Assembly: GCA_002689325.1 (NCBI GenBank)
Contig: NZFP01000024.1
Span: 1 to 44,925 of the forward strand
DNA: 44,925 bases
Reading direction: 5' to 3'
Source of the DNA: Rickettsiales bacterium
GTDB lineage: Bacteria > Pseudomonadota > Alphaproteobacteria > Methylaequorales > Methylaequoraceae
How positions within the stretch are numbered: position 1 is the first letter of the stretch; each line of letters opens with the position of its first letter. Both the position numbers and the translations under genes were made by a program. The notes under the pieces are model-generated. The model was not told the origin of the DNA and did no database searches. It was given only the letters and a program-made list of their open reading frames with translations. Of this stretch, positions 29,648 to 37,258 are shown piece after piece.

Positions 29648-30109
29648 TTACGTTCCTTTTGGTATGGGCCTTAGACGAGGGTTAATTTTTTTTTCCTGAG
29701 CATTTTTAATCATATTAATTTTTTTCTTTTCATATGATTCAGGATTCCACAACTGAAAAGTTGGACCAAGTCCGACAAACATAACATTTTTGTCAATTTC
29801 GGCATGATTGATTAGTTTTTTTGGAAGAATTACTCTTCCATCTTTGTCAAAAGGTAATTGTTCGGCTTCACCAAAATACATAGATATTAAATCAAACTCT
29901 TCACGAGAATAGTTTTCACTATCTAAGCTGTTAGATATATTTTCCATCCTTTGTATTCCGCAAGCATCAATTGACCTGTCGTTGTAGGAAGGAAAAGCAA
30001 TAATTCCTTTAAAAGATTGATTTTTTAATGAATTTCTAAAAGTTGAGGGAACAGAAACCCTGGATTTAGAATCCATTCTATTTATTATGGTAGATAAAAA
30101 TAAAGCCAT
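29648..30109 (-). CDS. mraZ: transcriptional regulator MraZ
   Basis: MraZ is the DNA-binding protein that controls the division and cell-wall cluster it heads. The 153-aa protein contains the two SpoVT/AbrB-like repeats with D-x-x-x-R motifs, MDSKSRVSVPS (about 12-22) and FDKDGRVILPK (about 93-103). The C-terminus is short, ending PRLRPIPKGT. In E. coli MraZ binds TGGG repeats upstream of its own gene and represses the cluster. Matching repeats occur here 13-38 nt upstream of ATG 30109. It lies 13 nt before ftsZ, so in this genome the regulator and its most dosage-sensitive target are side by side. Confidence 0.94.
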   Translation of the reverse strand: MALFLSTIINRMDSKSRVSVPSTFRNSLKNQSFKGIIAFPSYNDRSIDACGIQRMENISNSLDSENYSREEFDLISMYFGEAEQLPFDKDGRVILPKKLINHAEIDKNVMFVGLGPTFQLWNPESYEKKKINMIKNAQEKKINPRLRPIPKGT

Positions 30110-30121
30110 AAATCACCTATA

Positions 30122-30147
30122 TGGGATTATATGGGATAATATGGTAT
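30122..30147. promoter_or_regulatory. putative MraZ operator: three TGG(G/T)AT repeats with 10-bp period
   Basis: TGGGAT, TGGGAT and TGGTAT begin at 30122, 30132 and 30142 on the plus strand, exactly one helical turn apart, just upstream of the mraZ start. Known MraZ sites are short tandem arrays of TGGG-type repeats with about 10-bp spacing. The array overlaps the most likely -10 region (about 30143-30148, minus strand) of a promoter with a TTGACT -35 at 30164-30169, so binding would repress transcription. The repeats lie on the strand opposite to the gene. The match is by eye. Confidence 0.6.
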
Positions 30148-30169
30148 ATTATGACACTTATCAAGTCAA
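30143..30169 (-). promoter_or_regulatory. candidate promoter of mraZ and the dcw cluster
   Basis: On the minus strand TTGACT (30169-30164) is followed after 15 nt by TATACC (30148-30143). The spacer is shorter than ideal, so the -10 could also be read two bases further on. It lies between the end of rnpB and mraZ, the only intergenic space large enough for a promoter of the whole cluster. Confidence 0.35.
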
Positions 30170-30178
30170 AAAAAAAAT

Positions 30179-30534
30179 ACTAGACGGTCTGTAAGCCGGA
30201 TTCTGTAAATCTACGTTTTGTAGAAGTTATGGTCATTAATCTTGGATAACTGTTACCAGTTAACTCTAGCGTCCTACCATGCTAAGTGCAGAACCACACT
30301 TGTCTAAAAGACTAAGCTTTTTTGGACTTGCTCCCAAAGGGGTTTACAATGCCATTTATGTTACCATAAAAGCGGTGGGCTTTTACTCCACCTTTTCACC
30401 CTTACCATTTTTCATGGCGGTTTTTTTTCTGTTGCACTTTCCCTAGGGTTTCCCCCGCCGGCGATTAACCGGCTTTGGTGTTCTGGTGAGTCCGGACTTT
30501 CCTCCTTTAAAAGGTGACCATACAACCGTCTAGT
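30179..30534 (-). ncRNA. rnpB: RNase P RNA (type A)
   Basis: This is the catalytic RNA that removes 5' leaders from tRNA precursors. Read on the minus strand, it begins CTAGACGGTTG and soon shows the conserved core GAGGAAAGTCCGGAC (about 30506-30492). AGGGTGAAAAGGTG and the loop region TGGTAGGACGC lie in the middle. It ends with ACAGAATCCGGCTTA (about 30207-30193) and ACCGTCTAG. The outermost helix P1 pairs TAGACGGT (30532-30525) with ACCGTCTA (30188-30181). The P4 halves are the two conserved segments. Ten Us follow P1 directly (plus As at 30168-30177), which should terminate transcription before mraZ. Its position upstream of mraZ is common in Alphaproteobacteria. Confidence 0.97.
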
Positions 30535-30537
30535 AAT

Positions 30538-30569
30538 AATATAAGAATTTTTTTTTTCTTATTAGTCAA
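30538..30569 (-). promoter_or_regulatory. candidate rnpB promoter overlapping the amidase stop codon
   Basis: On the minus strand TTGACT (30569-30564) and TATATT (30543-30538) lie just before the rnpB 5' end, with a slightly long spacer of 20 nt filled by an A tract. The -35 box overlaps the last codons of the amidase gene. The spacing makes this tentative. Confidence 0.35.
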
Positions 30570-31281
30570 TAACTTTTTTAAGCAGATCAATTGTTTTGTT
30601 GAGACTTGTATGATTAGGTTTTGATTTAACCATATTAGGTAGATGGTGACGGTGAAAACTTTCAATTACAAACGTATTTAAGTTTGGAGTGTTGTTAAGT
30701 TTTAAATAAGGATAACCAAGTTTTTTTAAATTTTTTAGAAAAAACTTTAAACTTTCTTTATCAAGTTTTGAATTATCTGATCTATTTTTTGCCCACAAAC
30801 CAATCGAATTTTTACTTAAAGCTTCCCATGGAAAATAAATTCCTGGGTCAATTTTTCTCTTGGGAGCAACATCACTATGTCCAAGAATATTTTGGTTAAA
30901 AATCTTATATTTTTTTTTCAGACATAAACTCAGTTTAATTAGTGATTCTATTTGTTCTTTTTTGTATTTTTTTCCTAAAACCTCACCTGGGTAAACAATT
31001 TCAATTCCAATGGATCTACTATTAATATCTTTAGACCTTTTCCACATAGATTCACCGGCGTGCCAGGCTCTTTTTTTTTCATCTACTAAGTTGTATATTG
31101 ACCCATTAGTGTCAATTATATAATGGCAACTGACTCTTCTTTGTTTATCAGTTAAAAGTTTTATTGCCTTGGCTAAATCTCTAGTTTCAGTGTAATGAAA
31201 AATTAAAAAAGAAATTTTTTTTTTTCTTAAATCAAAATTAAGGGATTTGTATCTATGTGATATATTTGGTTGACATAACAT
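30562..31281 (-). CDS. AmpD/AmiD-like N-acetylmuramoyl-L-alanine amidase
   Basis: This zinc amidase is predicted to cleave the bond between MurNAc and the stem peptide. The 239-aa Amidase_2 domain shows FHYTET (zinc His29), CHYIID, AWHAGES (His74), IGIEIV (likely catalytic Glu94) and GHSDVAPKRKIDPG (zinc His135, Asp145, with Lys143 in the position of the AmpD catalytic Lys). The region from about 170 to the end resembles the small peptidoglycan-binding module of AmiD. There is no signal peptide, so it is probably cytoplasmic and recycles anhydro-muropeptides. It lies upstream of rnpB, in line with the cell-wall cluster. AmpD versus AmiD cannot be decided here. Confidence 0.85.
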   Translation of the reverse strand: MLCQPNISHRYKSLNFDLRKKKISFLIFHYTETRDLAKAIKLLTDKQRRVSCHYIIDTNGSIYNLVDEKKRAWHAGESMWKRSKDINSRSIGIEIVYPGEVLGKKYKKEQIESLIKLSLCLKKKYKIFNQNILGHSDVAPKRKIDPGIYFPWEALSKNSIGLWAKNRSDNSKLDKESLKFFLKNLKKLGYPYLKLNNTPNLNTFVIESFHRHHLPNMVKSKPNHTSLNKTIDLLKKVID

Positions 31282-31320
31282 TTTTAATGCTTTTTAAATA
31301 ATAAATCAAATTTAAACATT

Positions 31321-31902
31321 ATGTACATTAAAACTTTAATTCTATCTACAATTCTCTTTTTTAATTCACTCTCTGCTAGTGAAAAGGTTTTTTCAGTCAA
31401 AGAGTTAGCTAATATGTATATTCAACCCTCTGAAAAGTCTCCCATAATCTACCCTATCGAGATTGGAAAAGAATTTGTATTTAAGGGTGAAGAAGGAGAG
31501 TGGTCAAATGTTCTTGATGAAATAACAGGGCTTGTTGGTTGGGTCAGAAAAGATCAATTATCACTTAATAAACCGACAGGAACTTTTGATAGGAAAGACT
31601 ATAATCAATCTTTCACAATTTTTAAACAAAGAGTTCTAGAAATGAGTGCCTCTATAAAAGATGCTATTTCAATAGATACTTTTTTAGATGTCAAACATTT
31701 GGGAGGAGCAGCAGCTGCCGTCATTGCAGATGATGAATGGTTTAAAGGTAAAAGACATGCAAATCAAGCCTTTCAAGTTTATGATCTATGGAAAAATCAA
31801 AACCAGTCCCCATCATTTTTGTCTTTTAGAAATGAATCGAACAAAGAGCAATTTATAATTTTATCAGGGCCTCATCGACCAAGATACCTCAAATCTAATT
31901 AA
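31321..31902 (+). CDS. secreted SH3-domain protein
   Basis: This 193-aa protein has a signal peptide (about 1-20, LSTILFFNSLSA then SEKVF). A bacterial SH3-like domain follows (about 24-82) with NMYIQPSEKSPIIYPIEIG, EWSNVLDEITGLVGWVRKDQL, the usual pattern of SH3_4 domains. The remaining C-terminal part (about 95-193) includes a Gly/Ala stretch LGGAAAAVIADDEWFKG and has no domain I recognise. It is probably periplasmic; such SH3 domains often bind peptidoglycan or peptides. It is divergent from the amidase (39 nt between starts) and is followed after 2 nt by the AsmA-like gene, with which it probably forms an operon. Exact role unknown. Confidence 0.7.
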   Translation: MYIKTLILSTILFFNSLSASEKVFSVKELANMYIQPSEKSPIIYPIEIGKEFVFKGEEGEWSNVLDEITGLVGWVRKDQLSLNKPTGTFDRKDYNQSFTIFKQRVLEMSASIKDAISIDTFLDVKHLGGAAAAVIADDEWFKGKRHANQAFQVYDLWKNQNQSPSFLSFRNESNKEQFIILSGPHRPRYLKSN

Positions 31903-31904
31903 CA

Positions 31905-33575
31905 GTGCCTAGATTTTTGAAATTTTCTTTTTTTTTCTTTACTATCCTTTTAATTCTTGTTGCCATTTTACCATTCTTTGTTGATAAACAAAAAATAGCT
32001 ACTTTAGTTGAGGATAAGCTTATAAATGATTTTGAAGTTAACTTAACATTCGATAAAGATATCAGCATAAATTTTTTTCCTAAACCAACATTAAAAATTT
32101 TTTCAATTAAGTACGTAGATGATAAAAGCAACATTGAGTTAATTGCTGATAAAATAAACTTGGTCGCCACCTGGGCATCAATTATTAATTTAAAACCAGA
32201 GGTTGAGTCCCTCGAAGTTTTCTCACCAATTATTAACTTTAATAAAACTGATAAAATCACAAGATCTAAAAACCTTATTTTTGTAAAAAATTCAGATGAA
32301 AGTTTCATAACAAGCTTTAAATCAAAACTTAAAAATTTTGATGTAATAAAAATTAGCCAGGGTAGGATTAATTTCCCAGAAAATGGCCTGAAAAATGTTA
32401 ATTTCATATTTAAAAGTGAGTCTGATTTTAAGGTTAAAGGTGACTTTGAGTTTCCAAAATTAGCTTCCAAGGTGATTTTTGATATAGTTGAGAAAGACAA
32501 ATCATTTGATTTTATTGTTCAGCAAAAAATTAACGATGGGAATATTATTCAATATAGAGGTGACTTAAATTTTTTTGGAAAATATTTTTTAATAAATGGA
32601 CATGGTAAAAGTAACTTTGTTAATGCGAATGAAATCTTTAGTTTATTCGGGAATTTAAGTTCTTTTTTTAATCCAAGTATGAAGTTAGTGAACGTTCCAA
32701 TTGCAGGTAATGAAATAAATTTAAATTTTACAATAGATAAAATAAAAATAAATAAAGTTTTATTAGATTCAACTGAGTTCAATTTAAGGCTTGTAAATAA
32801 TGTTTTAAAAATTAATGCTTTAAAAGCTAATTTTAACAATTCAAACATAAGTAGTGATTTAGATTTCTTTTTAAAAAATAAAAAATTTTCTGGAAGAACT
32901 AATATAAAAAAACTTTTAATACGGAAAGAATATTTTGGGTTATCAAAAATTGATTTATTTGATGGTCTTGCGGATTGCGCAATTAACTATAAGGGAACTA
33001 TTTCTAATAATGATTTTGAAAAAATAATTAAATCTATAATTTCAAAAGGAAATTGTACAACTGGAAAAATAAAAGTAAGTGGTGTGGATTTTGCTCAAAT
33101 TGCTAAGACAGTTGATAAGATAGATGGATTTCCAAGTTTGATAAAAATAATAAATAAGAAAAACTTTGGTAAAGAATCAAAATTTGAAAAGCTCACACTT
33201 AAATTTAAAATTAAAAATGGTTATTTTTTTATAATACCTTTGAAAGCATTTCATAAAAATTTAACTTTAAACACTAATGGTAAACTTAATATATTGAAAG
33301 ATAATATGACTTTAGATTCAAAGGCATATTTTAAAACTACAAAATACAAAGATTTACCTGCTGTTGGGATTAGCATGGTAGGGGCATCAGCAAGTCCAGA
33401 AGTTTCTTATGATTTAAGTGAATTAAAACAAAAAATCTTTAATGAAGGTGTTAAGAAAATTTTAAAAGAAAAAAAATCTATTGTTGTCGATCCGGATGTA
33501 ATAAATGATTTTTTCAAAAAAAATTTAAAAAAAGAATTTGATCCAAATAAGATTATTGATCTCTTCAGTAATTAA
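31905..33575 (+). CDS. AsmA-family inner-membrane/periplasmic protein
   Basis: AsmA-like proteins are anchored in the inner membrane, span the periplasm with a lipid-groove fold, and influence outer-membrane lipid transport. The 556-aa protein starts with a membrane helix (about 6-25, LKFSFFFFTILLILVAILPF) and then the AsmA N-terminal pattern IATLVEDKLINDFEVNLTF. Long beta-rich repeats follow. The late AsmA segment appears as DGLADCAINYKGT and ALNTNGKLN-like strands, ending in a PEVSYDLSEL motif. The start is GTG 31905, 2 nt after the preceding stop; no ATG is available. The stop overlaps the convergent fumC stop by 4 nt. Confidence 0.8.
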   Translation: MPRFLKFSFFFFTILLILVAILPFFVDKQKIATLVEDKLINDFEVNLTFDKDISINFFPKPTLKIFSIKYVDDKSNIELIADKINLVATWASIINLKPEVESLEVFSPIINFNKTDKITRSKNLIFVKNSDESFITSFKSKLKNFDVIKISQGRINFPENGLKNVNFIFKSESDFKVKGDFEFPKLASKVIFDIVEKDKSFDFIVQQKINDGNIIQYRGDLNFFGKYFLINGHGKSNFVNANEIFSLFGNLSSFFNPSMKLVNVPIAGNEINLNFTIDKIKINKVLLDSTEFNLRLVNNVLKINALKANFNNSNISSDLDFFLKNKKFSGRTNIKKLLIRKEYFGLSKIDLFDGLADCAINYKGTISNNDFEKIIKSIISKGNCTTGKIKVSGVDFAQIAKTVDKIDGFPSLIKIINKKNFGKESKFEKLTLKFKIKNGYFFIIPLKAFHKNLTLNTNGKLNILKDNMTLDSKAYFKTTKYKDLPAVGISMVGASASPEVSYDLSELKQKIFNEGVKKILKEKKSIVVDPDVINDFFKKNLKKEFDPNKIIDLFSN

Positions 33576-34963
33576 TCGCCTTTAATCATTTTCTTTGGAT
33601 CAACTATCAAATCAAATTCTTTGGAATCTAAATAATTAAGTTTAATAGCAGCATCTTTTAAAGTAATATTCTCTGTGAAAGCTTTTTTTGCAACTTCTGA
33701 TGCTTTTGTATAACCAATTTTTGGATTAAGAGCAGTAACGAGCATTAATGATTTTTCTAAATTTTCATCAATTTTCTTTTTATTTGCTACGATATTGTTT
33801 AAACAATTTTTACTAAATGAGTTAATTGCATCAGATAAAAGCTCAATAATACGAAGAGTGTTAAATAATAAAACAGTTTTATTGGCATTTAATTGAAAAT
33901 GACCCTGACTTCCTGCAAAAACGTTCGAATTGTACAACCCCATAAGATGAAGGCAAACTTGAGCCATAGCTTCACATTGGGTTGGATTTATTTTCCCCGG
34001 CATTATTGAGGAACCAGGTTCATTTGAGGGCAAAATAAGTTCACCTATCCCACACCTTGGTCCTGAAGCAAGAAGCCTTATGTCATTAGAAATTTTATAA
34101 CATGCTATTACAAGAGTATTTATTGAACTGGAAAAAAAAATTATAGGTTCATGAGATGAAATAGCCTCAAATTTATTTTTTGACTCTTTAAAAGGTAAAT
34201 TGGTTATAATTTGAATTGCTTTAATGAACCCCTTAATAAACTTTGTTGATGTATTAATTCCTGTGCCAACTGCAGTTCCACCTTGTGCAAGATAAAGAAG
34301 TTCTTCGTATGCAATTTTAATTCTTTTAAAAGCATTTTTTATTTGATTTAAATAACCACCAAATTCCTGGTCAATTGTTATTGGTGTTGCATCTTGTAGG
34401 TGTGTTCTTCCTACCTTAATAATATTTTTGAATTCTCTAATTTTTTTTTCTAGTGTTTTCATAAGATTGCTAATTGCTGGAAAAAGCTCCTCAGTAGTTA
34501 TCTTAATTATAGATATGTGCATCGCCGTGGGAAATGAGTCGTTAGAGGATTGACCCAGATTACAATGATCATTGGGGTGGATTGGAAAATATTCACCAAG
34601 ATTTTTCCCTAAATTTTGGTTTGCTTTATTAGCTATAACTTCATTAAGATTCATATTTGTTTGGGTTCCTGAACCAGTTTGCCAAACTGAGAGAGGAAAA
34701 TGATCATCAAGTTTTCCCTCCATGATTTCATCGCAAACTTTAATTATTTCCTGGCCTAATTTATTATCAAGATTTTCTAGAGCCATGTTACTGATAGCTG
34801 CCGCTTTTTTTTGCATTGCAAAAGATTTTATAAAAAATATTGGAATTTTATCAGAACCAATTTTAAAATTTTCCAGGCTTCGTTGAGTCTGAGCCCCCCA
34901 ATATTTTTGCTTTGGAACTTTTACTTGCCCAATACTATCCCTTTCAGTTCTATAATCAGTCAT
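33572..34963 (-). CDS. fumC: fumarate hydratase, class II
   Basis: FumC interconverts fumarate and malate in the TCA cycle without an iron-sulfur cluster. The protein is about 463 aa from ATG 34963 (MTDYRTERD), which overlaps the sspB stop by 8 nt. An in-frame ATG at 34981 would add six residues. Motifs: WGAQTQRSLENFKIG (about 22-36), GSGTQTNMNLNEV, HPNDHCNLGQSSND, GRTHLQDATPI, GGTAVGTG and the family signature GSSIMPGKINPTQ (about 318). All these separate it from aspartase and argininosuccinate lyase. The fumC-sspB neighbourhood recurs in Alphaproteobacteria. Confidence 0.95.
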   Translation of the reverse strand: MTDYRTERDSIGQVKVPKQKYWGAQTQRSLENFKIGSDKIPIFFIKSFAMQKKAAAISNMALENLDNKLGQEIIKVCDEIMEGKLDDHFPLSVWQTGSGTQTNMNLNEVIANKANQNLGKNLGEYFPIHPNDHCNLGQSSNDSFPTAMHISIIKITTEELFPAISNLMKTLEKKIREFKNIIKVGRTHLQDATPITIDQEFGGYLNQIKNAFKRIKIAYEELLYLAQGGTAVGTGINTSTKFIKGFIKAIQIITNLPFKESKNKFEAISSHEPIIFFSSSINTLVIACYKISNDIRLLASGPRCGIGELILPSNEPGSSIMPGKINPTQCEAMAQVCLHLMGLYNSNVFAGSQGHFQLNANKTVLLFNTLRIIELLSDAINSFSKNCLNNIVANKKKIDENLEKSLMLVTALNPKIGYTKASEVAKKAFTENITLKDAAIKLNYLDSKEFDLIVDPKKMIKGD

Positions 34964-35405
34964 TTTTTTTTCTAAAGTCATCTAAAGCAATAATTTTAGT
35001 TGTTTTTGATTTTTTAACTTTCTTTTCATTATCGGTTGTACCTTTTTCTTCTTTTAATTCAAGTTGAATACTAAATTTGACAAAAGGGTCATAAAACTTT
35101 GTAATAGCATTGAATGGAATAATTAATGTTTCCTTTTTTTTATTAAAAGAAAGTGCGACAGAAAAGCTATTTTTCTTTACAGATAGGTTCCAATATTGAT
35201 TTTGAAGCACAATTGTCATTTCACTAGGATATTCTTTAAGAAGGTGCTTTGGAATTTCTACTTTAGAGTTTTTTGTTTTAAATGTAATGTAAAAACAATG
35301 ATTGGATGATATTTTTGATTCTTCAAGATCTTTCAGAATGTCTTTAATCACTCCTAAAATAGCAGTATTTATTCTTTCTCCGTAATCGATAAAAATTTTG
35401 TTCAT
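34956..35405 (-). CDS. sspB: SspB-like ClpXP adaptor
   Basis: SspB delivers ssrA-tagged and other substrates to the ClpXP protease. The 149-aa protein has the N-terminal dimerisation helix (NTAILGVIKDILKDLEES). The beta-sandwich follows with HCFYITFKTKNSKVEIP, LLKEYPSEMTIVLQNQYWNL, a tag-binding groove region, and FNAITKFYDP (about 99-108), a typical SspB-alpha segment. A flexible charged linker ends in TTKIIALDDFRKKND, the likely ClpX-docking tail. The form matches the alphaproteobacterial SspB-alpha subfamily rather than E. coli SspB. It is translationally coupled to fumC. Confidence 0.88.
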   Translation of the reverse strand: MNKIFIDYGERINTAILGVIKDILKDLEESKISSNHCFYITFKTKNSKVEIPKHLLKEYPSEMTIVLQNQYWNLSVKKNSFSVALSFNKKKETLIIPFNAITKFYDPFVKFSIQLELKEEKGTTDNEKKVKKSKTTKIIALDDFRKKND

Positions 35406-35446
35406 GAAATTTTTTTCTTAAAACCCACATTAATAATATCCTAGAG

Positions 35447-35527
35447 TTAACGAAAAATGAATATGAGTGTGAAAATAGTTAGTAATATAAAAATAAAAAT
35501 TCTAAAAATTCTAAAAAATTCGTACAT
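35447..35527 (-). CDS. possible 26-aa membrane peptide between the small membrane protein and sspB
   Basis: This short frame starts with ATG 35527, 3 nt after the stop of the upstream membrane protein, and ends with TAA 35447-35449. The product is almost entirely aromatic and aliphatic (MYEFFRIFRIFIFIL..., one membrane helix). It is in line with its neighbours and would be transcribed with them. In DNA this AT-rich, hydrophobic frames on the T-rich strand arise by chance, and no Shine-Dalgarno is visible, so confidence is low. Confidence 0.25.
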   Translation of the reverse strand: MYEFFRIFRIFIFILLTIFTLIFIFR

Positions 35528-35530
35528 TAA

Positions 35531-35869
35531 CTAAAAATAGTTCATAATAAATTTATGAGCAATAAAACCTATCACTAAAAAAAATAAAGCAAGTCCGTAT
35601 GTAGTTACGAAATTTAAACCAAGAGTCTTAGCAAAAAAAAAGGGCAAAAAAAATGTAAGCGAGGCCGGTATTCCAACAACAATACTTTTAGCAAACAAGA
35701 TGGTTTTGTCTAAGTTCTTATGCTCAGCATAAGAAAATGCAATTGATAATATACTGAGCAGGGGTAAAGCAATTATAAAGCCTGCAAGAATTGGCTTTTT
35801 AATAGAAAGCCAACTGGCAAAAGAAATTACAACGGCCGAAAATAATACCTTTATAATAAAAATGATCAT
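35531..35869 (-). CDS. small integral membrane protein (DUF3147-like)
   Basis: This 112-aa protein has four predicted membrane helices (about 2-18, 27-46, 57-80, 88-110). Its pattern, FSAVVISFASWLSIKKPILAGFIIALPLLSIL followed by a second helical pair ending in GLALFFLVIGFIAH (the first segment is one contiguous region, about 10-41), resembles the DUF3147 family of uncharacterised bacterial inner-membrane proteins. No catalytic or binding motif is visible. It is the third of a run of small minus-strand genes (36257 to 35531) that precede sspB. Function unknown. Confidence 0.6.
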   Translation of the reverse strand: MIIFIIKVLFSAVVISFASWLSIKKPILAGFIIALPLLSILSIAFSYAEHKNLDKTILFAKSIVVGIPASLTFFLPFFFAKTLGLNFVTTYGLALFFLVIGFIAHKFIMNYF

Positions 35870-35886
35870 GGTGTCAATTATAAAAA

Positions 35887-36069
35887 TTAGCCAAAAAAGT
35901 TTTTGATTTTAGAAATGGGGTTTCTAAGTGGTTCATATACTCTGTCAATAAAGGCTATATGATCAGTAAGTTTTTTTTCTAGTTTAGTAATGGATCTTTG
36001 AAGCCTATCAATTTTTGCTTCAAGAAGTTTTATTTGTTCTAACTGATTACTGTTTTTCATATTAATCAA
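35887..36069 (-). CDS. small coiled-coil protein, function unknown
   Basis: This 60-aa protein is mostly a heptad-type coiled coil (LEQIKLLEAKIDRLQRSITK then LEKKLTDHIAFIDRVYEPL, about 9-49), with a short amphipathic end NPISKIKNFFG. The size and heptads recall SlyX-type proteins, but the characteristic SlyX C-terminus is absent, so I do not name it. It lies 17 nt upstream of the DUF3147-like gene and 35 nt downstream of the 50-aa membrane ORF, suggesting a small operon. Confidence 0.55.
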   Translation of the reverse strand: MINMKNSNQLEQIKLLEAKIDRLQRSITKLEKKLTDHIAFIDRVYEPLRNPISKIKNFFG

Positions 36070-36104
36070 TTTAATATTAAGACACTAAATAGACAATATT
36101 TTTT

Positions 36105-36257
36105 TTATATTCTTGGGTATTTTAATAGATATTTTTTACTAAATTTATCAGGAAAGACCTTTGGCTCGTTCTTTTTAGAAAAAATTAAAAAAATTGTTAC
36201 AGCAATTATAAAAATTATATTGAAATAAACGAAGAATTTAAAAATTATTGGAAACAT
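36105..36257 (-). CDS. 50-aa single-pass membrane protein
   Basis: This frame is just below the usual size cut-off. It opens at ATG 36257 and stops at TAA 36105-36107. It encodes one N-terminal membrane helix (about 4-26, FKFFVYFNIIFIIAVTIFL) followed by a polar tail with KKNEPKVFPDKFSKKYLLKY. A hydrophobic helix followed by a clearly charged, Pro-containing tail is less likely to arise by chance than an all-hydrophobic frame. It fills most of an otherwise empty 225-bp gap and is co-oriented with the coiled-coil gene that follows after 35 nt. Function unknown. Confidence 0.45.
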   Translation of the reverse strand: MFPIIFKFFVYFNIIFIIAVTIFLIFSKKNEPKVFPDKFSKKYLLKYPRI

Positions 36258-36294
36258 AATTTTCTAATCGACTATGTTTTAATTTTGTTTAGTT

Positions 36295-37251
36295 TTATTC
36301 CCACTCCAGTTCTGTATAGGTTTTTGTAATATTTGAATTATGATAAGAATCAAATAGCAACCATTTTTCTTTGTTTTTTGGAGCCGCCCTGTTTTGGGTT
36401 TCTTTGAGGGTTTTGCCGGTTTTATGAAATTTTCTTACTTCTTTTATTAACCTATCAAAATAATTCGTCATTGGCTTAATGGCTTCATTCTTTTTTTTTA
36501 AAGGACCATGACCAGGAATGATGGTATCAATGTCCATTTTAAGAGTTTCATCTAGATTAGACTTCCAGCCTTTAATACTAGCTCGAATTGATGGTATTCT
36601 CTGAATAAATATGTTCTCTGACCAGAAGAATTTAGTTTTTTTATCATAGATTGATAAATCATTGTCGGTGTGACCACTTTTCCATGCTTGAATTTCAATT
36701 TCTCTATTACCAATATCAATAGTTTCAATCGAACCAACCTTTACGGTTTTATTGGGAACAATTAACTTAGCTTGTTTTATGCTTTCTTGTTTGATCAAAT
36801 TAAACTGAAGGTTTTTGTAAAATTCAAAATTGTTGATTAGGGCTCTTTCAAGCTTTTCATGACCAAGTACTATAGTCTTATTATTTATTAATTCTTGGGT
36901 TCCAAAGAAATGATCCGGGTGTGAATGTGTAATTATTATATGTGATATAGGTAGTTTGGAGATTTCTTTAATTTTTTTTTTAAGACTTTTACCTATCTCA
37001 GGTGTACCCCCAGTATCAATAACTGCAATTGACTTAGAGCCAATAATAAAGCCAATATTGGCAATGTCACCTTTATTTACAGTGTTAGAATCCTCCTGTT
37101 TTCCAAAATGTACAAATAATCCATCAACAACTTCTTCGACTTCAAAACTGAAGCAATTCCTGTAGCTTAGAAAAAAAAATATTATTATGTATAACAAGCT
37201 AAAGCTTATTTTAATTTTTTTAGTTGAAAAGTTAAGAACGTAATGATTCAT
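36295..37251 (-). CDS. secreted metallo-beta-lactamase-fold hydrolase (quinoprotein-relay type)
   Basis: This 318-aa protein begins with a signal-anchor/signal peptide (hydrophobic about 18-30, then NCFSFEVEE). The MBL domain carries H-x-H-x-D-H as THSHPDHFFG (His109, His111, Asp113, His114), a further ligand in SGHTDND (about 193) and GHGPL near 249, so a dinuclear zinc site is expected. The IANIGFIIG and VIDTGGTPEIG segments and the late Trp/Glu-rich end resemble the zinc metallohydrolase of the quinoprotein relay system, which often accompanies PQQ dehydrogenases. No PQQ dehydrogenase lies in the window, so the role is open. Its ATG is 7 nt from the divergent tupA ATG. Confidence 0.65.
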   Translation of the reverse strand: MNHYVLNFSTKKIKISFSLLYIIIFFFLSYRNCFSFEVEEVVDGLFVHFGKQEDSNTVNKGDIANIGFIIGSKSIAVIDTGGTPEIGKSLKKKIKEISKLPISHIIITHSHPDHFFGTQELINNKTIVLGHEKLERALINNFEFYKNLQFNLIKQESIKQAKLIVPNKTVKVGSIETIDIGNREIEIQAWKSGHTDNDLSIYDKKTKFFWSENIFIQRIPSIRASIKGWKSNLDETLKMDIDTIIPGHGPLKKKNEAIKPMTNYFDRLIKEVRKFHKTGKTLKETQNRAAPKNKEKWLLFDSYHNSNITKTYTELEWE

Positions 37252-37258
37252 AGTAATA

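Noticed and set aside
30179-30534. Short coding frames in the mraZ-amidase gap
   Set aside because: The stretch is fully accounted for by RNase P RNA with conserved core sequences and a closing P1 helix.
31895-32500. 201-codon minus-strand frame opposite the AsmA-like gene
   Set aside because: Its Ser/Leu/Phe-rich translation is the reverse complement of a Lys/Asp/Asn-rich protein; the plus-strand gene has a membrane helix and AsmA pattern.
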